64,000 nucleotides of DNA from Sphingopyxis sp. FD7 (GTDB lineage Bacteria; Pseudomonadota; Alphaproteobacteria; Sphingomonadales; Sphingomonadaceae), in assembly GCF_003609835.1 (NCBI RefSeq), contig NZ_AP017898.1, forward strand, positions 434,001 to 498,000, given 5' to 3'. This document shows positions 1 to 9,000 of the stretch, in pieces (positions within the stretch are counted from its first letter, which is position 1; each line of letters begins with the position of its first letter). A program made the translations under genes and the position numbers. The notes under the pieces were generated by a model. The model worked only from the letters and a program-made list of their open reading frames with translations. It was not told the origin of the DNA and searched no databases.

Positions 1-14
1 CCTTGTCGCGCCGA

Positions 15-494
15 TCAGGCGGATTCGAGGGCCTTCTCGTCGCGCGATGTGATGCGATCGGGGGTGGAATTGCCGCTGCCGATCGCGATCTTGCGCGGTT
101 TCATCGCTTCGGGGACGACGCGCTTCAGTTCGATCCAAAGCAGGCCATTGTCGAAACCTGCCTCGCCGACCTCGATATAGTCGGCAAGCTGGAAGCGTCG
201 CTCGAAGTCGCGCGCGGCGATGCCGCGGTGCAGATATTGGCCCTTGCCGTCGTCCCCGGCGCGCTTGCCGGTGACGGTAAGCTGGTTCTGCTGCGCGATC
301 ACTTCGATCTCGTCCGGACGGAAGCCGGCGACCGCGATCGTTATGCGATAGCTGTCCTCGCCCTGTCGCACGATATCGAAGGGGGGGTAGCCATCGGCCG
401 CGTCGCCGCGCATCCCGGTTTCGAGCAGGTCGAAAAGACGGTCGAAACCGACCGTGGAACGCCGATAGGGCGTGAAATCAAAGTTGCTTCTCAT
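15..494 (-). CDS. Small heat shock protein, Hsp20/IbpA family
   Basis: A 159-residue ATP-independent holdase chaperone of the alpha-crystallin family, expected in the cytoplasm, where it keeps unfolding proteins soluble. After an N-terminal arm (FDFTPYRRSTVGFDRLFD), an alpha-crystallin domain spans roughly residues 35-130, with the typical PPFDIVRQGEDSYRITIAVAGF opening split here as PPFDIV and ITIAVAGF, and a late GLLWIELKR strand. The start was chosen at the ATG ending at 494 because AAGGAGGA lies just upstream on that strand (503-510). An upstream in-frame ATG would add about 44 residues unlike the family. The stop lies 15 bases from the window edge. Heat regulation is plausible, but no CIRCE or RpoH site was identified. 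Confidence 0.9.
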   Translation of the reverse strand: MRSNFDFTPYRRSTVGFDRLFDLLETGMRGDAADGYPPFDIVRQGEDSYRITIAVAGFRPDEIEVIAQQNQLTVTGKRAGDDGKGQYLHRGIAARDFERRFQLADYIEVGEAGFDNGLLWIELKRVVPEAMKPRKIAIGSGNSTPDRITSRDEKALESA

Positions 495-658
495 CTCCAA
501 ATCCTCCTTTGCGAAGCAATTCGGGCATGAGATGCGCCGGTAAGGAAGAGCCGACGCTCTCCATGTCCACCGGACCCGGATCGGCATCCGGCAATCTGAA
601 ATTAGGAATGTCCGCGCCCGATTCAAGGGCTGCGCGCCGCCTGTCGCGGATGGGCGAA

Positions 659-734
659 TGGTGCCGGCTGTCAGACTCGAACTGACGACCTACCGCTTAC
701 AAGGCGGTTGCTCTACCAACTGAGCTAAGCCGGC
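659..734 (-). tRNA. tRNA-Thr (anticodon TGT)
   Basis: Read on the minus strand, this folds as a complete 76-nt cloverleaf. The acceptor stem pairs GCCGGCT with AGCCGGC, discriminator A is followed by an encoded CCA, the D arm is GCTC/GAGC, and the anticodon stem is ACCGC/GCGGT around loop CTTGTAA. The anticodon TGT occupies 699-701. The T arm contains GTTCGAGTC. It stands alone, with no sign that it is used as an integration site in this window. Confidence 0.97.
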
Positions 735-809
735 GTCTTGCGCCCCCTAGGCATTTTTGGGGCGGATGGAAATATCTGCCGGCGGAAATTATGCCCTGCC
801 GCAACCATG

Positions 810-1691
810 TCAGACGATGCCGAAGGTCCAGCCTTCGGTCCGCGCGAGCGCCCCGGAAAGCGGGGCGGGGGACCAAAGCGCAGCTTTCGCCGATATGTCG
901 CGCAGCCATGCGGCGGCGAGCAGCGCATCGGCGGCATGGTCGCTGACCGGCCCGGCGACGCCCGCGGGCGGTGATCCGAGCGCGGCGAGTGCGGCGTCGA
1001 GCGCGCTTCCGTCGCGAATCTTGCTGCGCCCGCCCGCGAGTCCCGCCGCGCGCGCGGCAAGGCTGGTATAGATTTCGACGAGCAGCGGGCCGGTCGTCGG
1101 CACGGGATCGAGCGGCCAGAGCGGGATCCGGCCGCGCAGCCGATGCAGCAGCCGCATTCCGCTGAGGCTCGCCTTGCCGGCCTGCGCCGCGCCGACGAGG
1201 TTGAAATTGCTGACGCTTGCCGCCTGCCGCGTTGCGCGCTGATGCTGCTCGACGACGCGCAGCCGCCCCGCGCCGGGCGCGAAAAGATCGCCGACGTCGC
1301 CGCGTCCGTGGCGGAAATGGCGTCGCGCCTCGGGGTGGTGCAGGAAGCCGCCTGCCTCATAATGCGGGTCGGTGGCGGCGAGCCGCTCGACGAGCGACCA
1401 CAGCGCGGGCATGTCGGGCGGGCTTTCGTCCCATTCGGGAAAATAGCCGCCGCGGTCGGCAAAGGCGAAGGCAGCCGAAAAGTCGAAGCCGATCAGCATG
1501 TCGGCGCCGGTTTCGGCGACACCCTCCAGCCACGCCAGTATCTCCGCGCGCGACCAGATATGGCCGGGCCGCACCAGCGCCGGGGCGTCGCGACCCTTGG
1601 CGACGGCGAGCGCGATGCCGCGCTGGCGTTCGCCGCGCGCGCCCGACCAGTCGAGGGCGACGAAATGGGTGAAACGACGCATTGCGGCCAT
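810..1691 (-). CDS. Conserved hypothetical protein, possible DUF429-like RNase H-type fold
   Basis: A 293-residue soluble protein of unknown function. It opens with FVALDWSGARGE, where a short strand ends in an acidic residue. It has a second acidic strand, MLIGFDFSAAFAFADRG, near residues 65-80, and a C-terminal DHAADALLAAAWLRD helix near 260. This spacing of acidic residues resembles DUF429-type proteins with an RNase H-like fold; that is inference from motif shape only. A second possible start lies three codons inside (at 1682). It is divergent from the nfu gene and has no operon partner. Confidence 0.7.
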   Translation of the reverse strand: MAAMRRFTHFVALDWSGARGERQRGIALAVAKGRDAPALVRPGHIWSRAEILAWLEGVAETGADMLIGFDFSAAFAFADRGGYFPEWDESPPDMPALWSLVERLAATDPHYEAGGFLHHPEARRHFRHGRGDVGDLFAPGAGRLRVVEQHQRATRQAASVSNFNLVGAAQAGKASLSGMRLLHRLRGRIPLWPLDPVPTTGPLLVEIYTSLAARAAGLAGGRSKIRDGSALDAALAALGSPPAGVAGPVSDHAADALLAAAWLRDISAKAALWSPAPLSGALARTEGWTFGIV

Positions 1692-1744
1692 CTAACGCCC
1701 CGATGGCGCTTGCACAAAGGGCGATGGCATCCCACATGCACCGC

Positions 1745-2317
1745 ATGCTGATCGAAACCGAATCGACGCCCAATCCCGCGACGCTCAAGTTCCTGCCCGG
1801 CCGGACGGTGATGGAGGCGGGAACGCGCGACTTTGCCAGCCCCGAAGAGGCCGAGGCGTCGCCGCTTGCGAGCGCGCTCTTTTCGCTGGGCGACGTCACG
1901 GGCGTCTTTTTCGGCCGCGATTTCGTGTCGGTGACGATCGCCCCTGGCGCCGAATGGGCGGATGTGAAGCCCGACGTGCTTGGCATCGTCATGGATCATT
2001 TCCTCGCCGATGTGCCGTTGTTCAACGCCGCGAGCGCGACCTTTTCGGTGCCCGCGGAGGATGCGGGCTTTGCCGATGATCCGGCCGACGCCGACATCAT
2101 CGAACAGATCAAGGAGCTGATCGAAACGCGCGTGCGCCCCGCGGTCGCCAACGACGGCGGCGACATCGTCTATCGCGGTTTCGACAAGGGCAATGTGTAT
2201 CTGAAGATGCAGGGCGCGTGCGCCGGCTGCCCATCCTCGACCGCGACGTTGAAAAATGGCATCGAGTCGCTCTTGAAACATTATGTGCCCGAGGTAACGG
2301 CGGTTCACGCCGTCTGA
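1745..2317 (+). CDS. Nfu/NifU family iron-sulfur cluster scaffold protein
   Basis: A 190-residue Fe-S carrier. The N-terminal Nfu_N domain (about residues 1-90) starts with MLIETESTPNPATLKFLPG. The C-terminal NifU-like domain (about 110-185) carries the CxxC motif in GACAGCPSS, which holds a [4Fe-4S] cluster between two subunits and passes it to apo-proteins. The start at 1745 fits family N-termini (MFIQTE-type). ATGs at 1736 and 1682 are in frame but add non-family sequence. The ribosome-binding site is weak. It sits 26 nt ahead of the nitroreductase gene and may share its transcript. Confidence 0.93.
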   Translation: MLIETESTPNPATLKFLPGRTVMEAGTRDFASPEEAEASPLASALFSLGDVTGVFFGRDFVSVTIAPGAEWADVKPDVLGIVMDHFLADVPLFNAASATFSVPAEDAGFADDPADADIIEQIKELIETRVRPAVANDGGDIVYRGFDKGNVYLKMQGACAGCPSSTATLKNGIESLLKHYVPEVTAVHAV

Positions 2318-2343
2318 CCCAATCCGTTTCAGGAGACCGAATT

Positions 2344-2937
2344 ATGAGCGAGCCGCTTTCCGACAGCGCTCTCGACCAGCTTTTCCGCGCCGCGCGCACC
2401 TATAATGGCTATCTCGACAAGCCGGTGTCGGAAGCACAGCTTCACGCGATATGGGATCTGATGAAGTTCGGGCCGACGAGCGCGAACAGCCTGCCGGCGC
2501 GGATCGTCTGGTGCGTGTCGGACGGGGCGAAGGAACGCCTCGCGGCCCATGCCTTGCCCGCCAATGCCGAAAAGATCCTGGCCGCGCCGGTCACCGCGAT
2601 CATCGCCATGGACCTTGAGTTTTACGAGCATCTGCCCGAGTTTTTCCCGCACACCGATGCGCGCAGCTGGTTTGCGGGCAAGGATGCGCTCGCCGAAGCG
2701 ACCGCGTTCCGCAACTCGAGCCTGCAGGGCGCCTATTTCCTGCTCGCCGCGCGTGCGCTCGGTCTCGACACCGGGCCGATGTCGGGGTTCGACAATGATG
2801 CGGTCGACAAGGCGTTTTTTGCCGACCAGCCCAAGGTGAAGAGCAATTTCATCTCGACGCTCGGTTATGGCGATCCCGCGACGATCTTTGACCGCAGCCC
2901 GCGTCCGGGCTTCGAGCGTTTCAATCGCCTTGTCTGA
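2344..2937 (+). CDS. Malonic semialdehyde reductase-like nitroreductase (HadB/RutE family)
   Basis: A 197-residue FMN-dependent NAD(P)H oxidoreductase of the nitroreductase fold. Characteristic segments are YNGYLDKPVSEAQL near residue 20, MKFGPTSANSLPARIVW near 38-55 (flavin-binding loop), and the late GPMSGFDNDAVDKAFF. In Escherichia coli the family member RutE reduces malonic semialdehyde from pyrimidine breakdown. No other rut genes are present here, so the substrate is unknown. An AGGAGA ribosome-binding site at about 2331 supports the start at 2344. Its stop overlaps the proposed TTG start of tsaB. Confidence 0.88.
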   Translation: MSEPLSDSALDQLFRAARTYNGYLDKPVSEAQLHAIWDLMKFGPTSANSLPARIVWCVSDGAKERLAAHALPANAEKILAAPVTAIIAMDLEFYEHLPEFFPHTDARSWFAGKDALAEATAFRNSSLQGAYFLLAARALGLDTGPMSGFDNDAVDKAFFADQPKVKSNFISTLGYGDPATIFDRSPRPGFERFNRLV

Positions 2938-3559
2938 CGAGCGAACGCTCGTCATCGACAGCGCCAGCGAGGCCTGCTCGGTCGCGCTGGTGGCGGGCGG
3001 GCGCGTCGTCGACTTTCGCCATGAGGTGATCGGGCGCGGCCATGCCGAGCGGCTCGTTCCGTTGATCGCCGCGCTTGCCGACGGCGGGCGCGCCGATGCC
3101 ATCGCGGTCGGCTGCGGCCCCGGCAGCTTTGCCGGCGTGCGGATCGGCGTCGCCGCCGCGCGCGCGCTCGCGCTCGGCTGGCAGGTGCCGGCGCATGGCT
3201 TTTCGACCCTCGCGCTCGTTGCCGCCGCGGCGGCCGATGCGATCGGCGAAGCGGGCGGCGCGCTTGTCGTGATGGAGGGCGGCCACGGCCAATGGTTCGT
3301 CCAGCCTTTCGCCGGCGACCTGTCGCCGCGCGCCGAGGCGCGCTCGCTGCTCCCCGACGCGGCGGTGGCGCTGGGCGATTCGCTGGTCGTCGGCAATCGC
3401 GCCGAGGCCTTCGTGGCGCGGCGCGGGACGACGGGGCGCGCGCTGACGCTACTGCCCGACGCGCGCGCCTTTCTGCGCCTGCCGCGTGCCGCGCTGATCG
3501 GCCCGCCGAGTCCCGTCTACGGCCGCGCGCCCGACGCCAGGCCGATGAGCGGCGCATGA
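2930..3559 (+). CDS. tsaB: tRNA threonylcarbamoyladenosine biosynthesis protein TsaB
   Basis: A 209-residue ASKHA-fold protein that partners TsaD and TsaE in making the t6A37 modification of ANN-decoding tRNAs. Visible features are the N-terminal TLVIDSASEACSVAL strand and the signature GCGPGSFAGVRIG near residues 60-72. A TTG start at 2930 is preferred: it begins directly before the conserved SDERTLVID segment and overlaps the stop of the nitroreductase by 8 nt, implying translational coupling. An ATG at 2867 would run far inside the preceding gene. It overlaps rimI by ATGA, the usual tsaB-rimI pairing. Confidence 0.93.
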   Translation: MSDERTLVIDSASEACSVALVAGGRVVDFRHEVIGRGHAERLVPLIAALADGGRADAIAVGCGPGSFAGVRIGVAAARALALGWQVPAHGFSTLALVAAAAADAIGEAGGALVVMEGGHGQWFVQPFAGDLSPRAEARSLLPDAAVALGDSLVVGNRAEAFVARRGTTGRALTLLPDARAFLRLPRAALIGPPSPVYGRAPDARPMSGA

Positions 3560-4038
3560 CCGGCACGGTTCGTATTGTCACCGCGCGCGTCGGCGATGTC
3601 CCCGCCGTGATGCGCGTGATGGAGGCGGCCTTCGACGCGGCCTATGGCGAGGCGTGGAGCGCGGCGCAGCTTCTGACCTTGTTCGCGCTTCCCTCGGCGC
3701 GGGTTGCGGTCGCGTGGGACGGCGACCGCGCCTGCGGCTTTTCCGCCGCGCGGATGGCGGGGCCGGAAAGCGAGCTGCTGCTGCTCGCGGTCGATCCCGC
3801 CGATCGCGGGCGTGGAATCGGCCAGCGGTTGATGGACGACTGGCAAGCGTGGGCCGCCGAACAGGGCGCCGAAGACTATTTCCTTGAAATGCGCGCCGAT
3901 AATGACGCGATTCATCTTTATGCGCGCGCGGGCTTTTCGGAATGCGGGCGCCGCGCTGCTTATTATCGCGGTCGGGATGGCGTGATGCGCGACGCGATTA
4001 CGATGCGTCGCTCTGGACGGAACGACAGATCCAGCTGA
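3556..4038 (+). CDS. rimI: Ribosomal-protein-alanine N-acetyltransferase RimI
   Basis: A 160-residue GNAT acetyltransferase. Motif [21 protein letters not shown], is near residues 78-97 and contains the acetyl-CoA pyrophosphate-binding RGRGIG. The downstream [19 protein letters not shown] segment is typical of RimI. In Escherichia coli RimI acetylates the N-terminus of ribosomal protein S18. The ATG at 3556 overlaps the tsaB stop (ATGA), a gene pairing that recurs across bacteria and supports the assignment. Confidence 0.9.
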   Translation: MTGTVRIVTARVGDVPAVMRVMEAAFDAAYGEAWSAAQLLTLFALPSARVAVAWDGDRACGFSAARMAGPESELLLLAVDPADRGRGIGQRLMDDWQAWAAEQGAEDYFLEMRADNDAIHLYARAGFSECGRRAAYYRGRDGVMRDAITMRRSGRNDRSS

Positions 4039-4147
4039 TCGGACGTTGCGGAATTGTCTCCAAAGTGCCACTGTTCCGCCAGGCGAAAGAATAGATGCAA
4101 TAATCTCCCGCCTGACTTCTGGGAATGCCAATATAAGGAATAGTGTC

Positions 4148-4582
4148 ATGTCCGACCAAGCCGACACCAATGAAATGCTCGTCACACTGACCGCCGATAT
4201 TGTCGCGGCGCATGTCAGCAACAACAGCGTCGCGATTTCCGATCTTTCGCTGCTTATCAACAATGTCCACGCGGCGCTTTCGGGCCTTGGCGGCACGCCG
4301 GTGGTCGAGGAAAAGCCCGTGCCCGCGGTGTCGGTGCGCGCTTCGGTCAAACCCGACTATATCGTCTGCCTCGAGGACGGCAAAAAGCTGAAGATGCTCC
4401 GCCGCCATCTGATGACGCATTATGGCATGACCCCCGACGACTATCGCGCGAAATGGGGCCTGCCCGCCGACTATCCGATGGTCGCGCCCAGCTATGCCGA
4501 AAAGCGCCGCGCGCTGGCGAAGGAAATCGGCCTTGGCACCAAGGGGCGCGGTGGCGGGCGTCGCCGCAAGACCAAGGCATAG
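4148..4582 (+). CDS. MucR/Ros family transcriptional regulator
   Basis: A 144-residue DNA-binding regulator of the alphaproteobacterial Ros/MucR family. The N-terminal half ([19 protein letters not shown]) is the usual oligomerisation region. The C-terminal half carries [20 protein letters not shown] near residues 71-90, followed by [20 protein letters not shown]. The zinc-finger position normally occupied by a second Cys is Asp here (CLED), as in zinc-independent members of the family. AAGGA about 10 nt upstream supports the start at 4148. Relatives control exopolysaccharide, motility and cell-cycle genes; the targets here are unknown. Confidence 0.93.
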   Translation: MSDQADTNEMLVTLTADIVAAHVSNNSVAISDLSLLINNVHAALSGLGGTPVVEEKPVPAVSVRASVKPDYIVCLEDGKKLKMLRRHLMTHYGMTPDDYRAKWGLPADYPMVAPSYAEKRRALAKEIGLGTKGRGGGRRRKTKA

Positions 4583-4715
4583 GGCGCAGCGAACAATCGT
4601 TCCGCGGGGCGGCTAGGGGCGGTGCCGCAGGGGCGCCGCCCTTGTCCTATCGGCGGTGCGTGCCTATACAGTTTCCATAACGACAGACGCGGCTGCATCG
4701 GCAGGAAAGGCAAGC

Positions 4716-5141
4716 ATGTCCGGCAATATCGACCTCGAAGCGCTGTGCCACGAAAAGGGCCTCCGCATCACCGAACAGCGCCGCATCATCGCGCGCGTCA
4801 TCTCGGAATCGGAGGATCACCCTGACGTCGAGACGCTCTATGATCGCGCGTCGAAGATCGACAGCGGCATCTCGATCGCCACCGTTTACCGCACCGTTCG
4901 CCTGTTCGAGGAAGCCGGCATCCTCGACCGTCACGATTTCGGCGACGGCCGCTCGCGCTACGAAGCCGCGCCGGAGGCGCATCACGACCATCTGATCGAC
5001 GTCGAGACGGGCAAGGTGATCGAGTTTGTCGATCCCGAACTCGAAGCGTTGCAGAAGGTGATCGCCGAACGGCTGGGCTTCCGCCTCGTCGATCACCGCA
5101 TGGAGCTTTACGGTGTCGCCATCGATCGCAAGCGCGACTGA
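4716..5141 (+). CDS. fur: Ferric uptake regulator Fur (alphaproteobacterial Fur/Mur type)
   Basis: A 141-residue metal-responsive repressor. The winged helix (GLRITEQRRIIARVI and ISIATVYRTVRLFEEAGI) occupies residues 1-85. The dimerisation/metal domain begins with EAHHDHLIDVETGKVIEF, giving the HHDH metal ligands. The CxxC pairs that hold structural zinc in the Escherichia coli protein are absent, as is common in alphaproteobacterial Fur and Mur. AGGAAAGG upstream supports the start at 4716. The acyltransferase gene begins inside its 3' end. It is the obvious candidate to control the TonB receptor 4 kb downstream. Confidence 0.92.
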   Translation: MSGNIDLEALCHEKGLRITEQRRIIARVISESEDHPDVETLYDRASKIDSGISIATVYRTVRLFEEAGILDRHDFGDGRSRYEAAPEAHHDHLIDVETGKVIEFVDPELEALQKVIAERLGFRLVDHRMELYGVAIDRKRD

Positions 5142-5898
5142 TCGCTCTTCGATCACCTGGCGGACGGTCGTTCGCCTGGTGCTGATGGTGCTGACGCTCC
5201 TTTTTCTGATCGTCCCGCATCTTGTCTATCGCGCCGTCGGGCGTCCGTCGCCGATGGTCATGGCGTTTTTGAACGCGGCCGGCTGGATCGCCGGGCTGCG
5301 TATCCGCACGACGGGAACGCGGCTGCGGCGCGACGTGCTGTTCGTGTCTAACCATGTCAGCTGGCTCGACATATTGGCGCTCGGCGGAGCGGCGCGGTCC
5401 GCCTTTGTGTCGAAGGCAGAGGTCGGGACGACGCCGCTCGTCGGCTGGCTCGCCGACCAGAATCACACCGTCTATGTCCAGCGCGAGGCGCGGCGCGAGA
5501 TTCACAGCCAGGCCAACGACCTGCGCAATGCGCTGGCGCGCGGGCGGCCGGTGACGCTTTTCCCCGAAGGCACGACCGGCCCCGGCGACGGCCTGCTCCC
5601 CTTTCGCCCCTCGCTGCTCCAGGCGGTTATCCCGACGCCGCCGCGGCTGCGCGTCCAGCCGGTATTCCTCGACTATGGGGCGGAGGCGAACGAGATCGCG
5701 TGGCTCGATCCCGAATCGGGGCTCGACAATTTCAAGCGGCTGCTCGCGCGCAAGCGCCCGGTGCATCTGACGATTCATTATCTCGAGCCGCTGCCCGACG
5801 CCGTCGAGGGCGACCGCAAGCTGCTCGCCGAGGCCGCGCGCACAGCGATTGCGAACCAGATCGCGCGCTCTTCCGCCGCAGCGTCGCATCGCCTATAG
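5113..5898 (+). CDS. Lysophospholipid acyltransferase (1-acyl-glycerol-3-phosphate acyltransferase family)
   Basis: A 261-residue inner-membrane acyltransferase of the PlsC family, probably acylating lysophosphatidic acid or a related lysolipid. It has an N-terminal hydrophobic segment ([17 protein letters not shown]), the catalytic block I NHVSWLD near residue 82, and block III FPEGTT near 151. The only upstream start is a GTG at 5113, inside the last 29 nt of fur in another frame, implying translational coupling. The next in-frame ATG would remove part of the membrane anchor. miaB begins 8 nt after its stop. Confidence 0.88.
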   Translation: MSPSIASATDRSSITWRTVVRLVLMVLTLLFLIVPHLVYRAVGRPSPMVMAFLNAAGWIAGLRIRTTGTRLRRDVLFVSNHVSWLDILALGGAARSAFVSKAEVGTTPLVGWLADQNHTVYVQREARREIHSQANDLRNALARGRPVTLFPEGTTGPGDGLLPFRPSLLQAVIPTPPRLRVQPVFLDYGAEANEIAWLDPESGLDNFKRLLARKRPVHLTIHYLEPLPDAVEGDRKLLAEAARTAIANQIARSSAAASHRL

Positions 5899-5905
5899 CG
5901 CGCCG

Positions 5906-7243
5906 ATGAAATCCGACGCCCCCAAAACATTTCACGTCAAATCCTTCGGCTGCCAGATGAACGTCTATGACGGCGAGCGCATGGCCGAGATGCTGGGCGC
6001 CGAAGGCTATGTGCCCGCCGCCGACGGCGCCGACGCCGACCTGGTCGTGCTCAACACCTGCCACATTCGTGAAAAGGCGGCCGAAAAAGTCTATTCGGAC
6101 ATCGGCCGCCTGAAGCGCGCCGACGGCAGCACGCCGACGATCGCCGTCGCCGGCTGTGTCGCGCAGGCCGAGGGCGCCGAAATCGCGCGCCGCGCGCCGA
6201 GCGTCGATGTCGTCGTCGGCCCGCAGGCCTATCACCGCCTGCCCGAGCTGATCGCACGCGCGGAAAGGGGCGAGAAGGCGATCGACCTCGACATGCCGCT
6301 CGAAAGCAAGTTCGGCGCGCTGCCGAAGCGCGCCGGCGGCCAGCGCCCGACCGCCTTCCTGACCGTGCAGGAAGGGTGCGACAAGTTCTGCACCTATTGC
6401 GTCGTCCCCTATACGCGCGGCGCCGAAATCAGCCGCCCCTTCGCCGACCTGATCGCCGAGGCGCGCGCGCTCATCGCAGGCGGCGTGCGCGAAATCACGC
6501 TGCTGGGGCAGAATGTCAACGCCTGGGACGGCGAGGATGACCGGGGCCGCGCCATCGGCCTCGACGGGCTGATCCGCGCTCTGGCGAAAGAGGATGGGCT
6601 GGAGCGTATCCGCTACACCACCAGCCATCCGGGCGACATGACCGACGGGCTGATCGCCGCGCATGGCGAGGTCGACAAGCTGATGCCCTTCCTCCACCTG
6701 CCGGTGCAGGCGGGCAGCGACCGCATCCTCGCCGCGATGAACCGCAGCCACAGCGTCGAATCCTATCTGAAGGTCATCGAGCGCGTGCGCGAAGCACGCC
6801 CCGACATCGCGATCTCGGGCGACTTCATCGTCGGCTTCCCCGGTGAAAGCGAGGAAGATTTCGAGGCGACGCTCGCGATCGTCCGCGCTACCCGCTATGC
6901 GATGGCCTACAGCTTCAAATACTCGCGCCGCCCCGGAACGCCGGCGGCGACGATGGAGGACCAGGTCGACGAAGCGGTGATGAACGATCGCCTCCAGCGG
7001 CTGCAAGCCTTGCTGGGCGAGCAGCAACAGGCGTTCAACGAAGCGACCGTCGGCCGCGCGACGCGCCTGCTGCTCGAACGCAAGGGCAAGCGCGACGGCC
7101 AGCTGATCGGCAAATCGCCGTGGCTTCAGTCGGTGCATGTCACCGTGCCGGGCCTCGCGATCGGCGACATGGTCGATGTGCGCATCACGTCCGCGGGCCC
7201 GAACAGCCTCGGCGCCGAAGCGCTGATGGAAGCGACCGCCTGA
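5906..7243 (+). CDS. miaB: tRNA-2-methylthio-N6-dimethylallyladenosine synthase MiaB
   Basis: A 445-residue radical-SAM methylthiotransferase that converts i6A37 to ms2i6A37 in tRNAs reading UNN codons. The N-terminal UPF0004 domain supplies Cys residues in [16 protein letters not shown] and AGCVAQ for one [4Fe-4S] cluster. The radical-SAM CxxxCxxC is in [16 protein letters not shown] near residues 156-171. A C-terminal TRAM domain ends the protein. The start at 5906 puts KSFGCQMN at the usual distance from the N-terminus. The length matches the family. It lies ahead of phoH as in many alphaproteobacteria. Confidence 0.96.
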   Translation: MKSDAPKTFHVKSFGCQMNVYDGERMAEMLGAEGYVPAADGADADLVVLNTCHIREKAAEKVYSDIGRLKRADGSTPTIAVAGCVAQAEGAEIARRAPSVDVVVGPQAYHRLPELIARAERGEKAIDLDMPLESKFGALPKRAGGQRPTAFLTVQEGCDKFCTYCVVPYTRGAEISRPFADLIAEARALIAGGVREITLLGQNVNAWDGEDDRGRAIGLDGLIRALAKEDGLERIRYTTSHPGDMTDGLIAAHGEVDKLMPFLHLPVQAGSDRILAAMNRSHSVESYLKVIERVREARPDIAISGDFIVGFPGESEEDFEATLAIVRATRYAMAYSFKYSRRPGTPAATMEDQVDEAVMNDRLQRLQALLGEQQQAFNEATVGRATRLLLERKGKRDGQLIGKSPWLQSVHVTVPGLAIGDMVDVRITSAGPNSLGAEALMEATA

Positions 7244-7255
7244 TGCCCGTCAGGG

Positions 7256-7350
7256 GCTCATGTGTCCCCGCGAAGGCGGGGCCCCATCTCCAGCCGCCGA
7301 GTTTCGAGAGCATCAGTGATGGACTCGCGCCTTCGCGGGAGTACACAGGT
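7256..7350. repeat. Imperfect inverted repeat between miaB and phoH
   Basis: The left arm near 7260-7287 (TGTCCCCGCGAAGGCGGGG) and the right arm near 7316-7349 (CGCGCCTTCGCGGGAGTACA) are imperfect complements around the palindromic CGCGAAGGCG core. It belongs to the same general class as the other intergenic palindromes in this window and could act as an mRNA processing or folding element between miaB and phoH. Confidence 0.6.
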
Positions 7351-7378
7351 TGCTATTGAACCAAGGAGCCCTGCCCAC

Positions 7379-8386
7379 GTGTCCAAACGCCCGCTGACTG
7401 CCGCCGCCCCCGCCGAACCCGGCGATCGCGTCCGATTGACGGCGGAGTTCGAGCGAACGCAGCTTCTGGGCATTCTCTTCGGCGAGTTCGATCGCAACCT
7501 CGTCGCGATCGAGAACCGCCTCGGCGTCTATATTTCGGCGCGCGGCAACCGCGTGCAGATCGAGGGCGAGGCCGAAGCCGCCGCGCGCGCGCGCGATGTC
7601 CTCACCGATCTCTATGACCGCATCGAAAAGGGGCAGGAGGTCGACGCCGGGATGGTCGACGGCGTGATCGCGATGTCGGCGCAGCCGACGCTCGACGGCA
7701 TCATCCGCCACGACGCGAGCGAGACGCCGACGGTGATGATCCGCACGCGCAAGAAAACGATCGTCCCGCGCGCGCCGTCGCAGGTTCCCTATATGCAGGC
7801 GCTTGCGCGCGACGAGGTGATCTTCGCGCTGGGACCGGCGGGGACGGGCAAGACCTATCTCGCGGTCGCGCAGGCCGTGGCGCAGCTCATCACCGGCAGC
7901 GTCCAGCGCCTCATCCTCTCGCGCCCCGCGGTCGAGGCGGGGGAGAAGCTGGGCTTCCTGCCCGGCGACATGAAGGAAAAGGTCGATCCCTATCTGCGCC
8001 CGCTCTACGACGCCTTGCACGACTGCCTGCCCGCCGAGCAGGTCGAGCGCCGCATCGCGAGCGGCGAAATCGAGATCGCGCCGCTCGCCTTCATGCGCGG
8101 CCGCACGCTCGCCGACGCCTTCATCATTCTCGACGAGGCGCAGAACACGACGATCCCGCAGATGAAGATGTTTCTGACCCGCTTCGGCATGAACAGCCGC
8201 ATGGTCATCTGCGGCGACCCGAAGCAGGTCGACCTCCCCGCGCCCGCGACCTCGGGCCTCGCCGATGCGGTCGCGCGGCTCGAAGGGCTGGAGGGGATCA
8301 ACGTCAGCCGCTTCACTGCCGCCGACGTGGTCCGTCACCCGATCGTCGGGCGGATCGTCGAGGCCTATGAGGGGCCGGGGAGCTAG
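7379..8386 (+). CDS. PhoH family ATPase (YbeZ-like)
   Basis: A 335-residue P-loop ATPase. An N-terminal KH-like region (residues about 20-110) is followed by the PhoH ATPase domain with Walker A GPAGTGKT near 152 and Walker B FIILDEAQNT near 245. YbeZ-type PhoH proteins act with the endonuclease YbeY in rRNA and RNA metabolism. The start is the GTG at 7379, preceded by AAGGAG at 7363-7368. The ATG at 7262 lies in the intergenic palindrome and is rejected. Its usual neighbour ybeY is displaced to 14,687 here. Confidence 0.93.
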   Translation: MSKRPLTAAAPAEPGDRVRLTAEFERTQLLGILFGEFDRNLVAIENRLGVYISARGNRVQIEGEAEAAARARDVLTDLYDRIEKGQEVDAGMVDGVIAMSAQPTLDGIIRHDASETPTVMIRTRKKTIVPRAPSQVPYMQALARDEVIFALGPAGTGKTYLAVAQAVAQLITGSVQRLILSRPAVEAGEKLGFLPGDMKEKVDPYLRPLYDALHDCLPAEQVERRIASGEIEIAPLAFMRGRTLADAFIILDEAQNTTIPQMKMFLTRFGMNSRMVICGDPKQVDLPAPATSGLADAVARLEGLEGINVSRFTAADVVRHPIVGRIVEAYEGPGS

Positions 8387-9000
8387 GGCAAATTGCGCGA
8401 AATCTGAATCATCCGCCTCCCCGAGCGAAGACGAGGGGCTCGTTCGAGCGGAGCGAGAGCCCGCACCGGAGGTGCCTCGACTTCGCTCGGCACGGCCCCT
8501 CGTCTTCGCTCGGGGAGGCGGTGCAGATTTATGGCACGATGCTTTAGGGCGGCGGCGGCCTTGGGGGTGGTGGGCGGACCTTCCCTCATCCGTCATCCCG
8601 GCCCCTTCGACTGCCTTGCCGGCGCTCAGGACAGGCTTCGCCGGGATGACGATGGAATAAAGGTCCGCAAACGGTCGTTTCCAGACCTTCCCCGCTTTCC
8701 GTTCGCATCGAGCGAAGTCGAGATGCCCCCGGCGTGGCGCGGTGTCGATTTGTATCTCGACTTCGCTCGATACGAACGGGAAAAAGTAGCAACCGGCCGA
8801 AACCCGCCTCATCCACCCGCCGCGCGGGAACGAGAAGCCGGCTCCTACCCCTCTCACTGACCGGGCACGACGCTCGGTAACGCCTGCTGTTCCCTCTGAT
8901 GTTTTTCGCAAACGACTCGCAATAGCATATTGACCCGCGTTCATGGCGCTTCTAAAGCGCCGCTATTGCGAATCAATCGCAATCAATCAGGGGAAGAAAA
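8387..9000. repeat. Intergenic region filled with three palindromic repeats
   Basis: No gene is supported here. Three inverted repeats are stacked. The first has perfect 26-nt arms at 8413-8438 and 8496-8521 (core GAGCGAAGACGAGGGG). The second is 8591-8651, bounded by CGTCATCCCGG and CCGGGATGACG. The third has near-perfect arms at 8699-8724 and 8754-8779 (core TCGAGCGAAGTCGAGAT). The third recurs inside ubiG at 33,715-33,790. The last 120 bases hold the likely promoter and operator of the TonB receptor. Confidence 0.85.
8966..8982. promoter_or_regulatory. Candidate iron-responsive (Fur-type) operator upstream of the TonB receptor
   Basis: The dyad TTGCGAATCAATCGCAA has 6-bp arms TTGCGA/TCGCAA and lies 18 nt before the receptor start. 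Related half-sites (TCGCAA) occur at about 8905-8922. Position and symmetry suit a repressor site, and fur is encoded 4 kb upstream. That Fur binds it is inference; no alignment to a known motif was made. Confidence 0.4.

Noticed and set aside
659-734. tRNA-Thr as an integration site
   Set aside because: No integrase is nearby, and ordinary chromosomal genes lie on both sides.
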